The position numbers and the translations under genes are program-made. 64,000 bases of DNA from Nocardioides astragali (GTDB lineage: Bacteria > Actinomycetota > Actinomycetes > Propionibacteriales > Nocardioidaceae): positions 186,001 through 250,000 of the forward strand of contig NZ_JAFMZM010000005.1 of assembly GCF_024436375.1 (NCBI RefSeq), given 5' to 3'. Position 1 is the stretch's first letter; each line of letters starts with the position of its first letter. This document shows, piece by piece, positions 17,754-27,338 of the stretch. The notes below the pieces were generated by a model. It made no database searches. It had not been told where the DNA came from and saw only the letters and a list, made by a program, of their open reading frames with translations.

Positions 17754-18341
17754 TCAGGCCACATCGTCCCCGAGCACCACATCACCCTCATGGAGGGGAT
17801 CCGCGAGGTCGGGCCGGCCGCCCCTCACCGCCGCGAAGGTCCAGAGCTTGTTGAGGACGAAGGACACCGGCATCACCAGCGCGATGACGATCAGCTGGGA
17901 CCAGTAGAGCCGGGTCCGCAGGCCGGTCGAGTCGTCGAAGACGCTGGTCGGCAGGCTCACCGGCGACTGCGGGTGCATCAGCATGGTGAGCAGGGCCAGG
18001 CCGACGGCCTGTCCGCCCAGACCGACCACCAGGAACGGCCAGTACTCGGGCCACCATCGGGACTGCCGGTTGCTGTGGAACGTCCACGAGCGGTTGAGCT
18101 GGAAGTTGAAGAGGTTGGCGACGAGGAACGCGAGCGTCGAGTAGACGTGGTACCAGCGGAGGTTGAACTCGGAGACACCCAGCCCGACCACCGCGTCGTC
18201 GAAGTGGGGGCCCAGCCTGCGCACCACGATCAGCGTCAGCAGGTTGACCAGCACCCCCAGGACGCCCACCACACCGAAGCGCAGGAGCAGGTTCAGGTTG
18301 CGCCGGTGCCGCGCGAACAACGCGGCCCCGCGAGATCCCAT
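17754..18341 (-). CDS. GtrA-family membrane protein
   Basis: 195 residues, four predicted membrane helices, with the family's RFGVVGVLGVLVNLLTL first helix and the NFQLNRSWTF motif after the second. GtrA proteins are thought to flip or transfer prenyl-linked sugars for cell-surface glycans. The gap to the SDR gene holds an inverted repeat GGGGTGTG / CACACCCC (17702-17746) that may end this transcript. The start at 18341 is the only good ATG. Confidence 0.87.
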   Translation of the reverse strand: MGSRGAALFARHRRNLNLLLRFGVVGVLGVLVNLLTLIVVRRLGPHFDDAVVGLGVSEFNLRWYHVYSTLAFLVANLFNFQLNRSWTFHSNRQSRWWPEYWPFLVVGLGGQAVGLALLTMLMHPQSPVSLPTSVFDDSTGLRTRLYWSQLIVIALVMPVSFVLNKLWTFAAVRGGRPDLADPLHEGDVVLGDDVA

Positions 18342-18387
18342 GCACCCGAGGCTACCGACCCCCGGTGCCCCTCATGACACGTCTCTC

Positions 18388-18393
18388 TAGGAT
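18388..18393 (+). promoter_or_regulatory. -10 hexamer giving a leaderless mRNA
   Basis: TAGGAT lies 7 bp before ATG 18401, so the transcript should begin at the start codon. No convincing -35 is seen. Confidence 0.45.
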
Positions 18394-18400
18394 TGTCCGC

Positions 18401-19357
18401 ATGACGCAGCAGCCGTTCAGCCGCCCGGGAGCCATCGACCTCTCCGGCCTGGGGAAGCAGCCTGCCCCGCAGGCCGGCGCGCCCGCCGGGACATCGACCA
18501 GCAGGTCCACCGGTACGACGGCGGGTGGCGGGTTGTCGTACACCGTGGTCGTGGACGAGCAGAGCTTCCAGGGTTTGCTCGAGCAGTCGATCACCGCGCC
18601 GGTGCTCCTGGCGTTCTACTCGCGCACCCGGATGCCCGAGAGCGGCCAGCTCGCCGACGACCTCGCGACCGTGGTGGAGGAGCACGACGGGCGCTACCTC
18701 CTCGGCCTGGTCGACATCGACGCGGCGCCGCAGATCGCCCAAGCCATGCAGATCCCCTCGATCCCGCTCGTGGTGGCCGTCGTCGACGGCCGGCCGATGC
18801 CGCTGCTGCAGGACCCCCTGCCGATCGACGAGCTGCGCACCGCGCTGACCCAGGTCGGCCAGCAGCTCACCGCCCAGGGGATCACCGGGCGCCACCAGCC
18901 TCGCTCCAGCGCGCCGCCCGCCGCCGAGGGCGAGGAGGAGGTCGTCGACCCGCGCTACGCGCCCGCCCAGGACGCCCTGGCAGCCGGCGACATCGATCGT
19001 GCGGTGGCGGAGTACCAGAAGCTCGTCGACTCAAACCCGGCCGACGTGGAGGCGGTGGGTGGCCTGGCCATCGCGAAGGTCATGCAGCGCACGCAGGGCG
19101 TGGACCTCGCACAGGCCCGGGCCGCCGCGGCCGAGAACCCCGACGACGTGGACGCGCAGACCATGGTCGCGGACCTCGACATGCTCGGCGGGCACGTCGA
19201 CGACGCCTTCAACCGGCTGGTCAACCTGGTCGCGCGCACGGCCGACCCGGACCGGTCGCGGGCGCGCGACCACCTGCTCGGCCTCTTCGCGGCGGTCGGC
19301 AACGACGACCCGCGCGTCCTCGCCGGGCGTCGCAACCTCGCGTCCGCCCTCTTCTGA
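18401..19357 (+). CDS. Thioredoxin-like/TPR protein of the YbbN (CnoX) type
   Basis: 318 residues. A Ser/Gly/Pro-rich leader (~1-45) precedes a thioredoxin fold (~45-155; strand VLLAFYSR, cis-Pro in IPSIPLVV), followed by a TPR-like C-terminus (~190-318) as in YbbN/CnoX co-chaperones. The usual CxxC after the second strand is replaced by SRTRMPES, so there is no redox-active pair. This fits a holdase/co-chaperone role rather than a disulfide reductase. ATG 18401 is probably leaderless. The gene is divergent from GtrA and convergent with ppdK (12-bp gap). Confidence 0.85.
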   Translation: MTQQPFSRPGAIDLSGLGKQPAPQAGAPAGTSTSRSTGTTAGGGLSYTVVVDEQSFQGLLEQSITAPVLLAFYSRTRMPESGQLADDLATVVEEHDGRYLLGLVDIDAAPQIAQAMQIPSIPLVVAVVDGRPMPLLQDPLPIDELRTALTQVGQQLTAQGITGRHQPRSSAPPAAEGEEEVVDPRYAPAQDALAAGDIDRAVAEYQKLVDSNPADVEAVGGLAIAKVMQRTQGVDLAQARAAAAENPDDVDAQTMVADLDMLGGHVDDAFNRLVNLVARTADPDRSRARDHLLGLFAAVGNDDPRVLAGRRNLASALF

Positions 19358-19369
19358 CAGCGTCGCTGA

Positions 19370-22033
<2,664 letters not shown>

Positions 22034-22047
22034 GAAGGCATCCTGCC

Positions 22048-23073
22048 TCAGCGGCCGGACTCCGTATACGGCTGGTTGCCGCCGACCGCCGCGCGCACGC
22101 GTCGCGCGGTGAAGTCGGCGGCGAGCTCGTCGACCTCCTCCAGCGTGCAGAACCGGGCGTCGCGGATCTCTCGCTCCTGCTTGACCACCTCGTCGAGGAC
22201 GTCCGCGGGACGGGTGCCCCCGTCGAAGACGAGGCAGACGGCGTCGTCCCAGCCACCCCACGCCGGCAGCCAGTCGGTCAGCAGGAGGCCCGTCGGCTCG
22301 ATGTCGAGGCCGAGCTCCTCCTCGACCTCGCGCTGCACGGCCAGCCGCGGGGACTCGCCGACCTCGACGACACCGCCGGGCAGGTCCCAGTCGCGCTTGT
22401 AGGTCAGCTGGCACAGCAGCACGCGACCCTCGGGGTCGCGCACGAGCATCTGCGAGATCGCGCGCTTGCGGGGGAGGAAGGAGTTGAGCAGGGACCGGAA
22501 GCTCTCCGGGTCGCTCAGGGGTGGGTCGCTCACGAGGCGGGCGTAGACGGCGTACGACGTCGCGTCAGGCCGGTCGCCCATGCCCGGGGTCACCCGCTGC
22601 ACACCTTCGAGGCGCAGGCCGGCGCGGGTGGCGACGCGTCGGCTCGCGTCGTTGCGCGGGTCGATCCGCGCCTCGACCCGCTGCAGGCCCAAGCCACCCT
22701 GGTCGACGTCGGTGAAGGCCCAGTCGACCAGGATCCGCACGGCCCTGGCCGCGAAGCCATGGCCGCGCTGGCCGGCGTACAGGGTCCAGCTGAGGCTCGC
22801 GCCCAGCTTCCCCTGCCGGGTCGCCTCGACGCTGCCGACCGGAGCGCCCTCGTGCTCGATGACGAAGGACGTGCGGCGCCGGTCGGCGGCGAAGTCGTCG
22901 CGCCAGTCCTGGATCGCGCGGCGATGGCTCTCCAGGGTGACGTCGTGGGGCTCCCACCCGAACCAGAGCGCCATCTCGTCGTCGTGCCCGGCCACGGCGG
23001 CCTCCACGTCGTCGTCGCGCCACGGTCGCAACGTGACCGTGCCGTCGGTCAGCGTCGGCTGGTCATCAGGCAC
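22048..23073 (-). CDS. GNAT acetyltransferase fused to a Nudix hydrolase
   Basis: 341 residues in two domains. Residues ~8-175 are a GNAT fold of the ribosomal-protein Ala acetyltransferase type (TVTLRPWRDDD, then RGHGFAARAVRILVD for acetyl-CoA). Residues ~195-335 are a Nudix domain with the box GGVVEVGESPRLAVQREVEEELGL, fitting the GX5EX7REUXEEXGU pattern. Nudix enzymes cleave nucleoside diphosphates linked to other groups. The two activities on one chain suggest linked modification and clean-up, but substrates are unknown. It lies 14 bp upstream of ppdK, which may be co-transcribed. Confidence 0.9.
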   Translation of the reverse strand: MPDDQPTLTDGTVTLRPWRDDDVEAAVAGHDDEMALWFGWEPHDVTLESHRRAIQDWRDDFAADRRRTSFVIEHEGAPVGSVEATRQGKLGASLSWTLYAGQRGHGFAARAVRILVDWAFTDVDQGGLGLQRVEARIDPRNDASRRVATRAGLRLEGVQRVTPGMGDRPDATSYAVYARLVSDPPLSDPESFRSLLNSFLPRKRAISQMLVRDPEGRVLLCQLTYKRDWDLPGGVVEVGESPRLAVQREVEEELGLDIEPTGLLLTDWLPAWGGWDDAVCLVFDGGTRPADVLDEVVKQEREIRDARFCTLEEVDELAADFTARRVRAAVGGNQPYTESGR

Positions 23074-23119
23074 GGCTTCACCCTAGCGAGAATGCCCACG
23101 CGCCCTTCGCCGCCGCCGC

Positions 23120-23206
23120 TTCATCATGGGATGTAGGCGAACCAGCACTTCCCCATGTCAATTGACGCAGGGGAGTGCGGGTTGATCGACATCCCATGAT
23201 GAACAG
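23120..23206. repeat. 87-bp palindromic repeat, copy A
   Basis: The outer arms TTCATCATGGGATGT (23120-23134) and ACATCCCATGATGAA (23189-23203) are a perfect 15-bp inverted repeat, followed by CAG. Inside are AACC/GGTT, a GCACTTCCCC / GGGGAGTGC stem with one bulged T, and a central palindrome GTCAATTGAC. Copy A differs from copy B at 5 of 87 positions. It begins 36 bp past the stop of the minus-strand AbiEi-like gene. No target-site duplication or coding content is seen. Confidence 0.95.
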
Positions 23207-23242
23207 TCAGCCTCGGGAGGCGGACGTCCTGCCAGTACGCCC

Positions 23243-24184
23243 TCAGCTCGCCGCCGACATCAGACGGCGCAGCCGCTGGGCGGTCCGTGCCGGCTCGCTG
23301 AGGTCGGACCAGACAAGTCTGACCATCCACGCTCCGGTGACCTCTCGCAGACGGTCTTCACGCTGCTTCTCCTTGAACACCACCTCGCCCGGGTCCTGGT
23401 CGGGCTTGAGCAAGCGGCCGTACTTGACCTTGCCGTCGAACTCACCGAGTCCACGAAGCCTGGGCCATCCCCAATCGGTGCGCCCGACGAGCTCTCCGCG
23501 GTCGTGGACCTCGAACTGCAAGGTGGGTGCCGGCAGGTTCTGGGTCCAGAAGAGCCAGAGCCCCCGCGACTCGCCCACCGACTCGGCCTTGTCGGTGCAC
23601 ATGCGGACGGGGACGTGAAGGTGGCGCACGCGGGGCCAGTGCGCCATCAGGTCGAACTGCGCACCGATGTCCTGGAGGCCGCACCGCCGGCGGTGGAGTG
23701 CTGAGTTCAGGCAGACGAGTGCACTCTCAGGCGTCCCCAACGTCCCGGCCTCGAGGACGCAGCGGGCTGGTGCCAGCACGCGCATGCCGTCGACCATCCC
23801 CACTTCGTGGTCCGCGACGAACCCCTCGTGGTGGACCACATCACCCTCGATCCTGCCGGCCCCGCCGTCGAGCCGGGTGACGTGCACGCGGTCCAGCGGG
23901 AGTCCCCACACAGCGATCCGCTGGGCGACGCATGCCGACGTGTGACTCAGAGCGACGTCATCGCCCAACGAGTCGAGCACCGCCCGGCATCGCATCAGGT
24001 GACGTTGTTCCTCCGTGCTGGAGGACCAGATGTCGGGGAACGTGTAATAGCCACGACGTATGCGGAACCATCGCCCGGCGCGCGCCTCCTTGGTGACGGC
24101 GCGGTCGTCGAAACCCGCCGCGCGGGCGTGGGCCCGGGTGAAGAATCCGAGATCGAGGCAGATCGCTCGCAGAGGGTCATCCAT
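23243..24184 (-). CDS. AbiEi-like antitoxin-domain protein with a nuclease-like C-terminus, unpaired
   Basis: 313 residues. The N-terminus (~1-75) resembles the AbiEi antitoxin helix-turn-helix (FFTRAHARAAGFDD, then GRWFRIRRGYYTF). The C-terminus (~205-300) has the shape of DUF559/Vsr-like PD-(D/E)xK nucleases: VGRTDWGWPRLRGLGEFDGK with Asp...Asp/Glu-x-Lys, then a REDRLREVTGAWMVRL helix. Known AbiEi partners are toxins of the AbiEii type, but none lies beside it. ATG 24184 is chosen. The gene sits alone between copies A and B of the 87-bp repeat. Nuclease activity is a hypothesis. Confidence 0.75.
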   Translation of the reverse strand: MDDPLRAICLDLGFFTRAHARAAGFDDRAVTKEARAGRWFRIRRGYYTFPDIWSSSTEEQRHLMRCRAVLDSLGDDVALSHTSACVAQRIAVWGLPLDRVHVTRLDGGAGRIEGDVVHHEGFVADHEVGMVDGMRVLAPARCVLEAGTLGTPESALVCLNSALHRRRCGLQDIGAQFDLMAHWPRVRHLHVPVRMCTDKAESVGESRGLWLFWTQNLPAPTLQFEVHDRGELVGRTDWGWPRLRGLGEFDGKVKYGRLLKPDQDPGEVVFKEKQREDRLREVTGAWMVRLVWSDLSEPARTAQRLRRLMSAAS

Positions 24185-24299
24185 CACCTCAGGATCGACG
24201 TCCACGTCGCGCGTGTCCTGGGCGTAACGCTTGCGCTGGGGACAACTCGGCGTACGGCTGGGCTGGGGACGAGCGGTGGCGTCGGACTCCTGCTGACGC

Positions 24300-24386
24300 T
24301 TCACCATGGGATGCAGGCGAACCAGCACTTCCCCATGTCAATTGACGCAGGTGAGTGCGGGTGGACCGACATCCCATGATGAACAG
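24300..24386. repeat. 87-bp palindromic repeat, copy B
   Basis: The outer arms are TTCACCATGGGATGC and ACATCCCATGATGAA. The centre matches copy A, with GTCAATTGAC. Two arm changes relative to A (T to C at 24304 and 24314) would be G-U wobble pairs in minus-strand RNA but C-A mismatches on the plus strand. It begins 18 bp past the multicopper oxidase stop, exactly 1180 bp from copy A. Confidence 0.95.
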
Positions 24387-24404
24387 GCAGCGGCGGGGAG
24401 GCCC

Positions 24405-26252
24405 TCAGGGCATCACGTCGAAGCGGGCCATCATCCCGTGGTCCTCGTGGTCGAGCATGTGGCAGTGGATCATGAACGCGCCGGTGTAGTCGGTGAACCG
24501 GGCGGCCACCTCGACCTCCTCCCCGGGCTCGAGGCGCCAGGTGTCCTCCAGTCCGCGCTCCCAGGGCGGTGGCGCCTTGCCGTCGCGCCGCAGGGTGCGC
24601 CACTGCTGGGCATGGATGTGGACGTAGTGGGTCACGTCGCTGGTGTTGCGGAAGCGCCAGCGCTCGACGGTGCCCAGGCGTGCGCGGTGGTCGACCCGCT
24701 CGGGGTCGAAGGCCCGACCGTTGATGGACCAGAAGGTGCCGTGGCGGTCGTTCCCGTCGAGGCCGAAGGTCCACGTCCTCGCGACCCGGGTCGGGACGGG
24801 GGAGACGAGCTTCGGTGAGGGCAGGCGCGCCGGCAACCGCGAGGTGTCGCGTGCCCGGGCACCCACCCGGAACTCCATGACGGCCGTCTCGCGCGCATCG
24901 TCCCCGGTCAGGCCGGGGGCTGCCGGGACCGACTCGAGAACCAGGCGCCGACCGGTCGCGCCGCTGAAGTCGACGATGACGTCGGCGCGCTGCGCGGGGC
25001 CGAGGAGCACGGACGTCCGTACGGTCGCCCTCGGCAGCAGCCCGCTCCCGGTGCCGATCTGGAGGAACGGTCGCCCGTCGGACAGCGTGAGGTTGTAGCT
25101 GGAGAACGGGGACGAGTTGAGCAGCCGCAGGCGGTAGCGCGTGGCCGAGACGCCGAGGTACGGCGCGTGGCGGCCGTTGACGAGCACCGTGTCCCCGACC
25201 GTCGCGTCGTCGGGCGGCGCGTGCGGCCCGACCCACGCCATCTCGCCGTGGTGGCCCACCATTCGCGGGCCGTGGGCGAACGGGTCGGTCAGCTGGTTGT
25301 CGGCGCGGAACGAGCGCTCCGAGATCATCAGCGGCACGTCGCGGGCACCCGTGGGCAGGCGGAGGCCGGGCGTCGGCGGGTCGGTGACGATGAACATCCC
25401 CTGCAGCCCGCGCCAGTTGTTGCGTGCGGTGCGGTCCATCCGGTGGTCGTGGTACCAGAAGAACGATCCCGGCTCGGGGCGACCGTCGACGGTCAGCGGG
25501 TAGTCGTAGGTCCGGCTCCTGCCGGGTCGGATCAGGTGCGTCGTCGGCTGCCCGTCGTGCTGGGGCTCGTGGTGGTCTCCATGGAGGTGGGTCGACATCG
25601 ATCCCGCAGCCCGCGGCAGGCGGTTGACGAACGTGACCTTGGTGCCCTGACCGCCACGACGGCGGATGGTCGGGCCGGGGTAGGTGCCGTCGTAGGTCCA
25701 CATGGAGGTGCGTGGGCCGTCAGGCATCGTGCGCACCAGGCTGCGGCGCATGACCAGTCGGATGTCCGCGCCACGCTTCGTGGGCGGCACCACCAGCGGC
25801 TGCTCGAAGCTGGGGCGCTCCGGCTCGACCCCACCGCCGCCGCCCACCACCGTCAGCACGCCTCGCATGCTCGGGTGGAACTTGCAGTAGAAGGCCCACT
25901 CCCCGGCGGCGAGCGCGGCGACGCCAGGCACGGTCGCGGTGGTGCCGGCCTTGACGCGTACGTCGAACACCGGCAGGCCGTCGGGACCGTCGGCCACCGA
26001 GGTGACGGTGTGGTCCATCGAGTCGAGGTTCACCACCGTGACCTCACCGCCTCCTGAGACGGTCACCTCCGGCGTGGCGAAGCCCTTCCTCGTCGCGCCC
26101 TGGTCGATGACGATCGTGGCGTTGCGGACCGGTTCCGCCCAGGCGGGGCGTGCGTCGTGCGCCGGCCCGACGTCGTACGCCACGAACGCAGCGGCGCACA
26201 GGACGACTGCCACGGCAGGCGCCCATCGACGGTGCGCCACGAACCTCCTCAT
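24405..26252 (-). CDS. Multicopper oxidase with an extra N-terminal cupredoxin
   Basis: 615 residues. A signal anchor (RRWAPAVAVVLCAAAFVAY) leads to an added blue-copper-like domain (~45-140; ...HTVTS and FYCKFHPSMRG with Cys, His, Met ligands), then two Cu-oxidase domains. The four copper motifs are THLHGDHHE, WYHDHR, THYVHIHA and HCHMLDHEDHGMM. This is an exported oxidase, likely for Cu+ or Fe2+ or phenols. ATG 26252 is preferred over GTG 26267; neither has a clear ribosome site. It is divergent from a secreted cupredoxin-like protein, and repeat copy B lies 18 bp past its stop. Confidence 0.93.
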   Translation of the reverse strand: MRRFVAHRRWAPAVAVVLCAAAFVAYDVGPAHDARPAWAEPVRNATIVIDQGATRKGFATPEVTVSGGGEVTVVNLDSMDHTVTSVADGPDGLPVFDVRVKAGTTATVPGVAALAAGEWAFYCKFHPSMRGVLTVVGGGGGVEPERPSFEQPLVVPPTKRGADIRLVMRRSLVRTMPDGPRTSMWTYDGTYPGPTIRRRGGQGTKVTFVNRLPRAAGSMSTHLHGDHHEPQHDGQPTTHLIRPGRSRTYDYPLTVDGRPEPGSFFWYHDHRMDRTARNNWRGLQGMFIVTDPPTPGLRLPTGARDVPLMISERSFRADNQLTDPFAHGPRMVGHHGEMAWVGPHAPPDDATVGDTVLVNGRHAPYLGVSATRYRLRLLNSSPFSSYNLTLSDGRPFLQIGTGSGLLPRATVRTSVLLGPAQRADVIVDFSGATGRRLVLESVPAAPGLTGDDARETAVMEFRVGARARDTSRLPARLPSPKLVSPVPTRVARTWTFGLDGNDRHGTFWSINGRAFDPERVDHRARLGTVERWRFRNTSDVTHYVHIHAQQWRTLRRDGKAPPPWERGLEDTWRLEPGEEVEVAARFTDYTGAFMIHCHMLDHEDHGMMARFDVMP

Positions 26253-26410
26253 CCGGCGAGTGTCCACGTCGGGTCGCGGGTCGGCACACCCTTTCGTCGG
26301 TGGTCTGGACCTCGGCAGGCCCGGGGATGACGGCAGAGGGGATTCGTGGCTCTATGGGAAGGCTCGACCGGCGGTCGCCGGAAGAGCTCACCAGAAGGGT
26401 TGGTCAACTC

Positions 26411-27283
26411 ATGCAGATGGGGAAGAGACTGCGCGGGACGGTGGCGGTCGTGTGCGCAACAGCGCTCGCGAGCACGCCGCTCCTGCTGTCGCCGGTCGGG
26501 GCGGACGCCTCACCCGCGGCGATGACGTCACGGGCGGCGGTTCCACAGATCACCGCCACGCTGACGAAGAAGACGATCATCGTCAAGGGCGCCCAGGGCC
26601 TGCGGGCCGGTCGGGTGAGGATGAGCGTCAAGGGCCAGGGCATCGTCGAGTTCGCGAAGTTCAAGGCCGGCTACGACATCGCGGACTTCACCGCCGACGT
26701 CAACAAGTTCGGTGCGAAGAACGACGTCAAGGCGCTCAAGCGGGCGATCGCCAACACGACGATCATCGGCGGCTTCGCCGGTGGCGGCTCCGGCACCATC
26801 GTGTTCCCGAGGGCCGGCGCCTACACGCCGATCTTCGTCGGCCCGCGCGGCGTGGTGAGCGGCAAGACATTGGTCGTCCGCGGCCCACGCCGGGCGTCGT
26901 CGGTGCCGAGGACCGACGGTCGCATCATCGCCAAGAACGGTCCCTCGTGGGGAGGGGCGTCGAACCTGCCGGCCAAGGGCCGGTTCCTGTTCAAGAACAG
27001 GGGCAACACCGGGGTCCCCCACTTCGTGCTGATGCAGCAGGTCCAGGAGGGCACCACCGTCGACCAGGTGCTGGAGTACCTGCAGAGCGGGGAGGAGACT
27101 CCTCCGCCCTGGGGCCTGCCGGCGTTCATGGACACCGGGTCGCTCAGTCCCGGACGGAGCATGACGGTGAACTACGACCTGCCGCCCGGGCAGTACGCCG
27201 TCATGTGCTTCTTCCCCGACCCGAAGATGGGGGGCATGCCCCACGCGCTGATGGGCATGATCAAGATGATCCACCTCACCTGA
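26411..27283 (+). CDS. Secreted cupredoxin-like protein
   Basis: 290 residues with a signal peptide (RLRGTVAVVCATALASTPLLL). The C-terminal ~100 residues hold a likely type-1 copper site: His in GVPHFVLM, Cys in VMCFFPDPKMGG, then His and Met in MPHALMGMIKM, with the Cys-to-His spacing usual for azurin-like sites. The middle (~80-180) is a Gly-rich beta segment of unknown role. ATG 26411 follows AAGG about 12 nt upstream; ATG 26417 is also possible. It is divergent from the multicopper oxidase, so a copper- or electron-carrier partner is a fair guess. Confidence 0.75.
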   Translation: MQMGKRLRGTVAVVCATALASTPLLLSPVGADASPAAMTSRAAVPQITATLTKKTIIVKGAQGLRAGRVRMSVKGQGIVEFAKFKAGYDIADFTADVNKFGAKNDVKALKRAIANTTIIGGFAGGGSGTIVFPRAGAYTPIFVGPRGVVSGKTLVVRGPRRASSVPRTDGRIIAKNGPSWGGASNLPAKGRFLFKNRGNTGVPHFVLMQQVQEGTTVDQVLEYLQSGEETPPPWGLPAFMDTGSLSPGRSMTVNYDLPPGQYAVMCFFPDPKMGGMPHALMGMIKMIHLT

Positions 27284-27299
27284 TCCGGGGGTGACGCAG

Positions 27300-27338
27300 C
27301 CTCCTGACCCCCAGCGTGGGGGCCCCGGGGTCAGGAGG
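27300..27338. terminator. Bidirectional terminator
   Basis: CCTCCTGACCCC (27300-27311) pairs perfectly with GGGGTCAGGAGG (27327-27338). It serves both the secreted cupredoxin-like gene and, from the other side, glgB, whose TGA lies in the right arm. Confidence 0.85.

Noticed and set aside
23120..23206. Short peptides read through the 87-bp repeat on several frames
   Set aside because: The same peptide recurs because the DNA repeats; no ribosome site precedes it and the inverted repeat explains the sequence.
24405..24500. Multicopper oxidase as a truncated gene cut by repeat copy B
   Set aside because: The last copper motif HCHMLDHEDHGMM and a normal C-terminal end are present before the stop; the repeat lies 18 bp beyond it.
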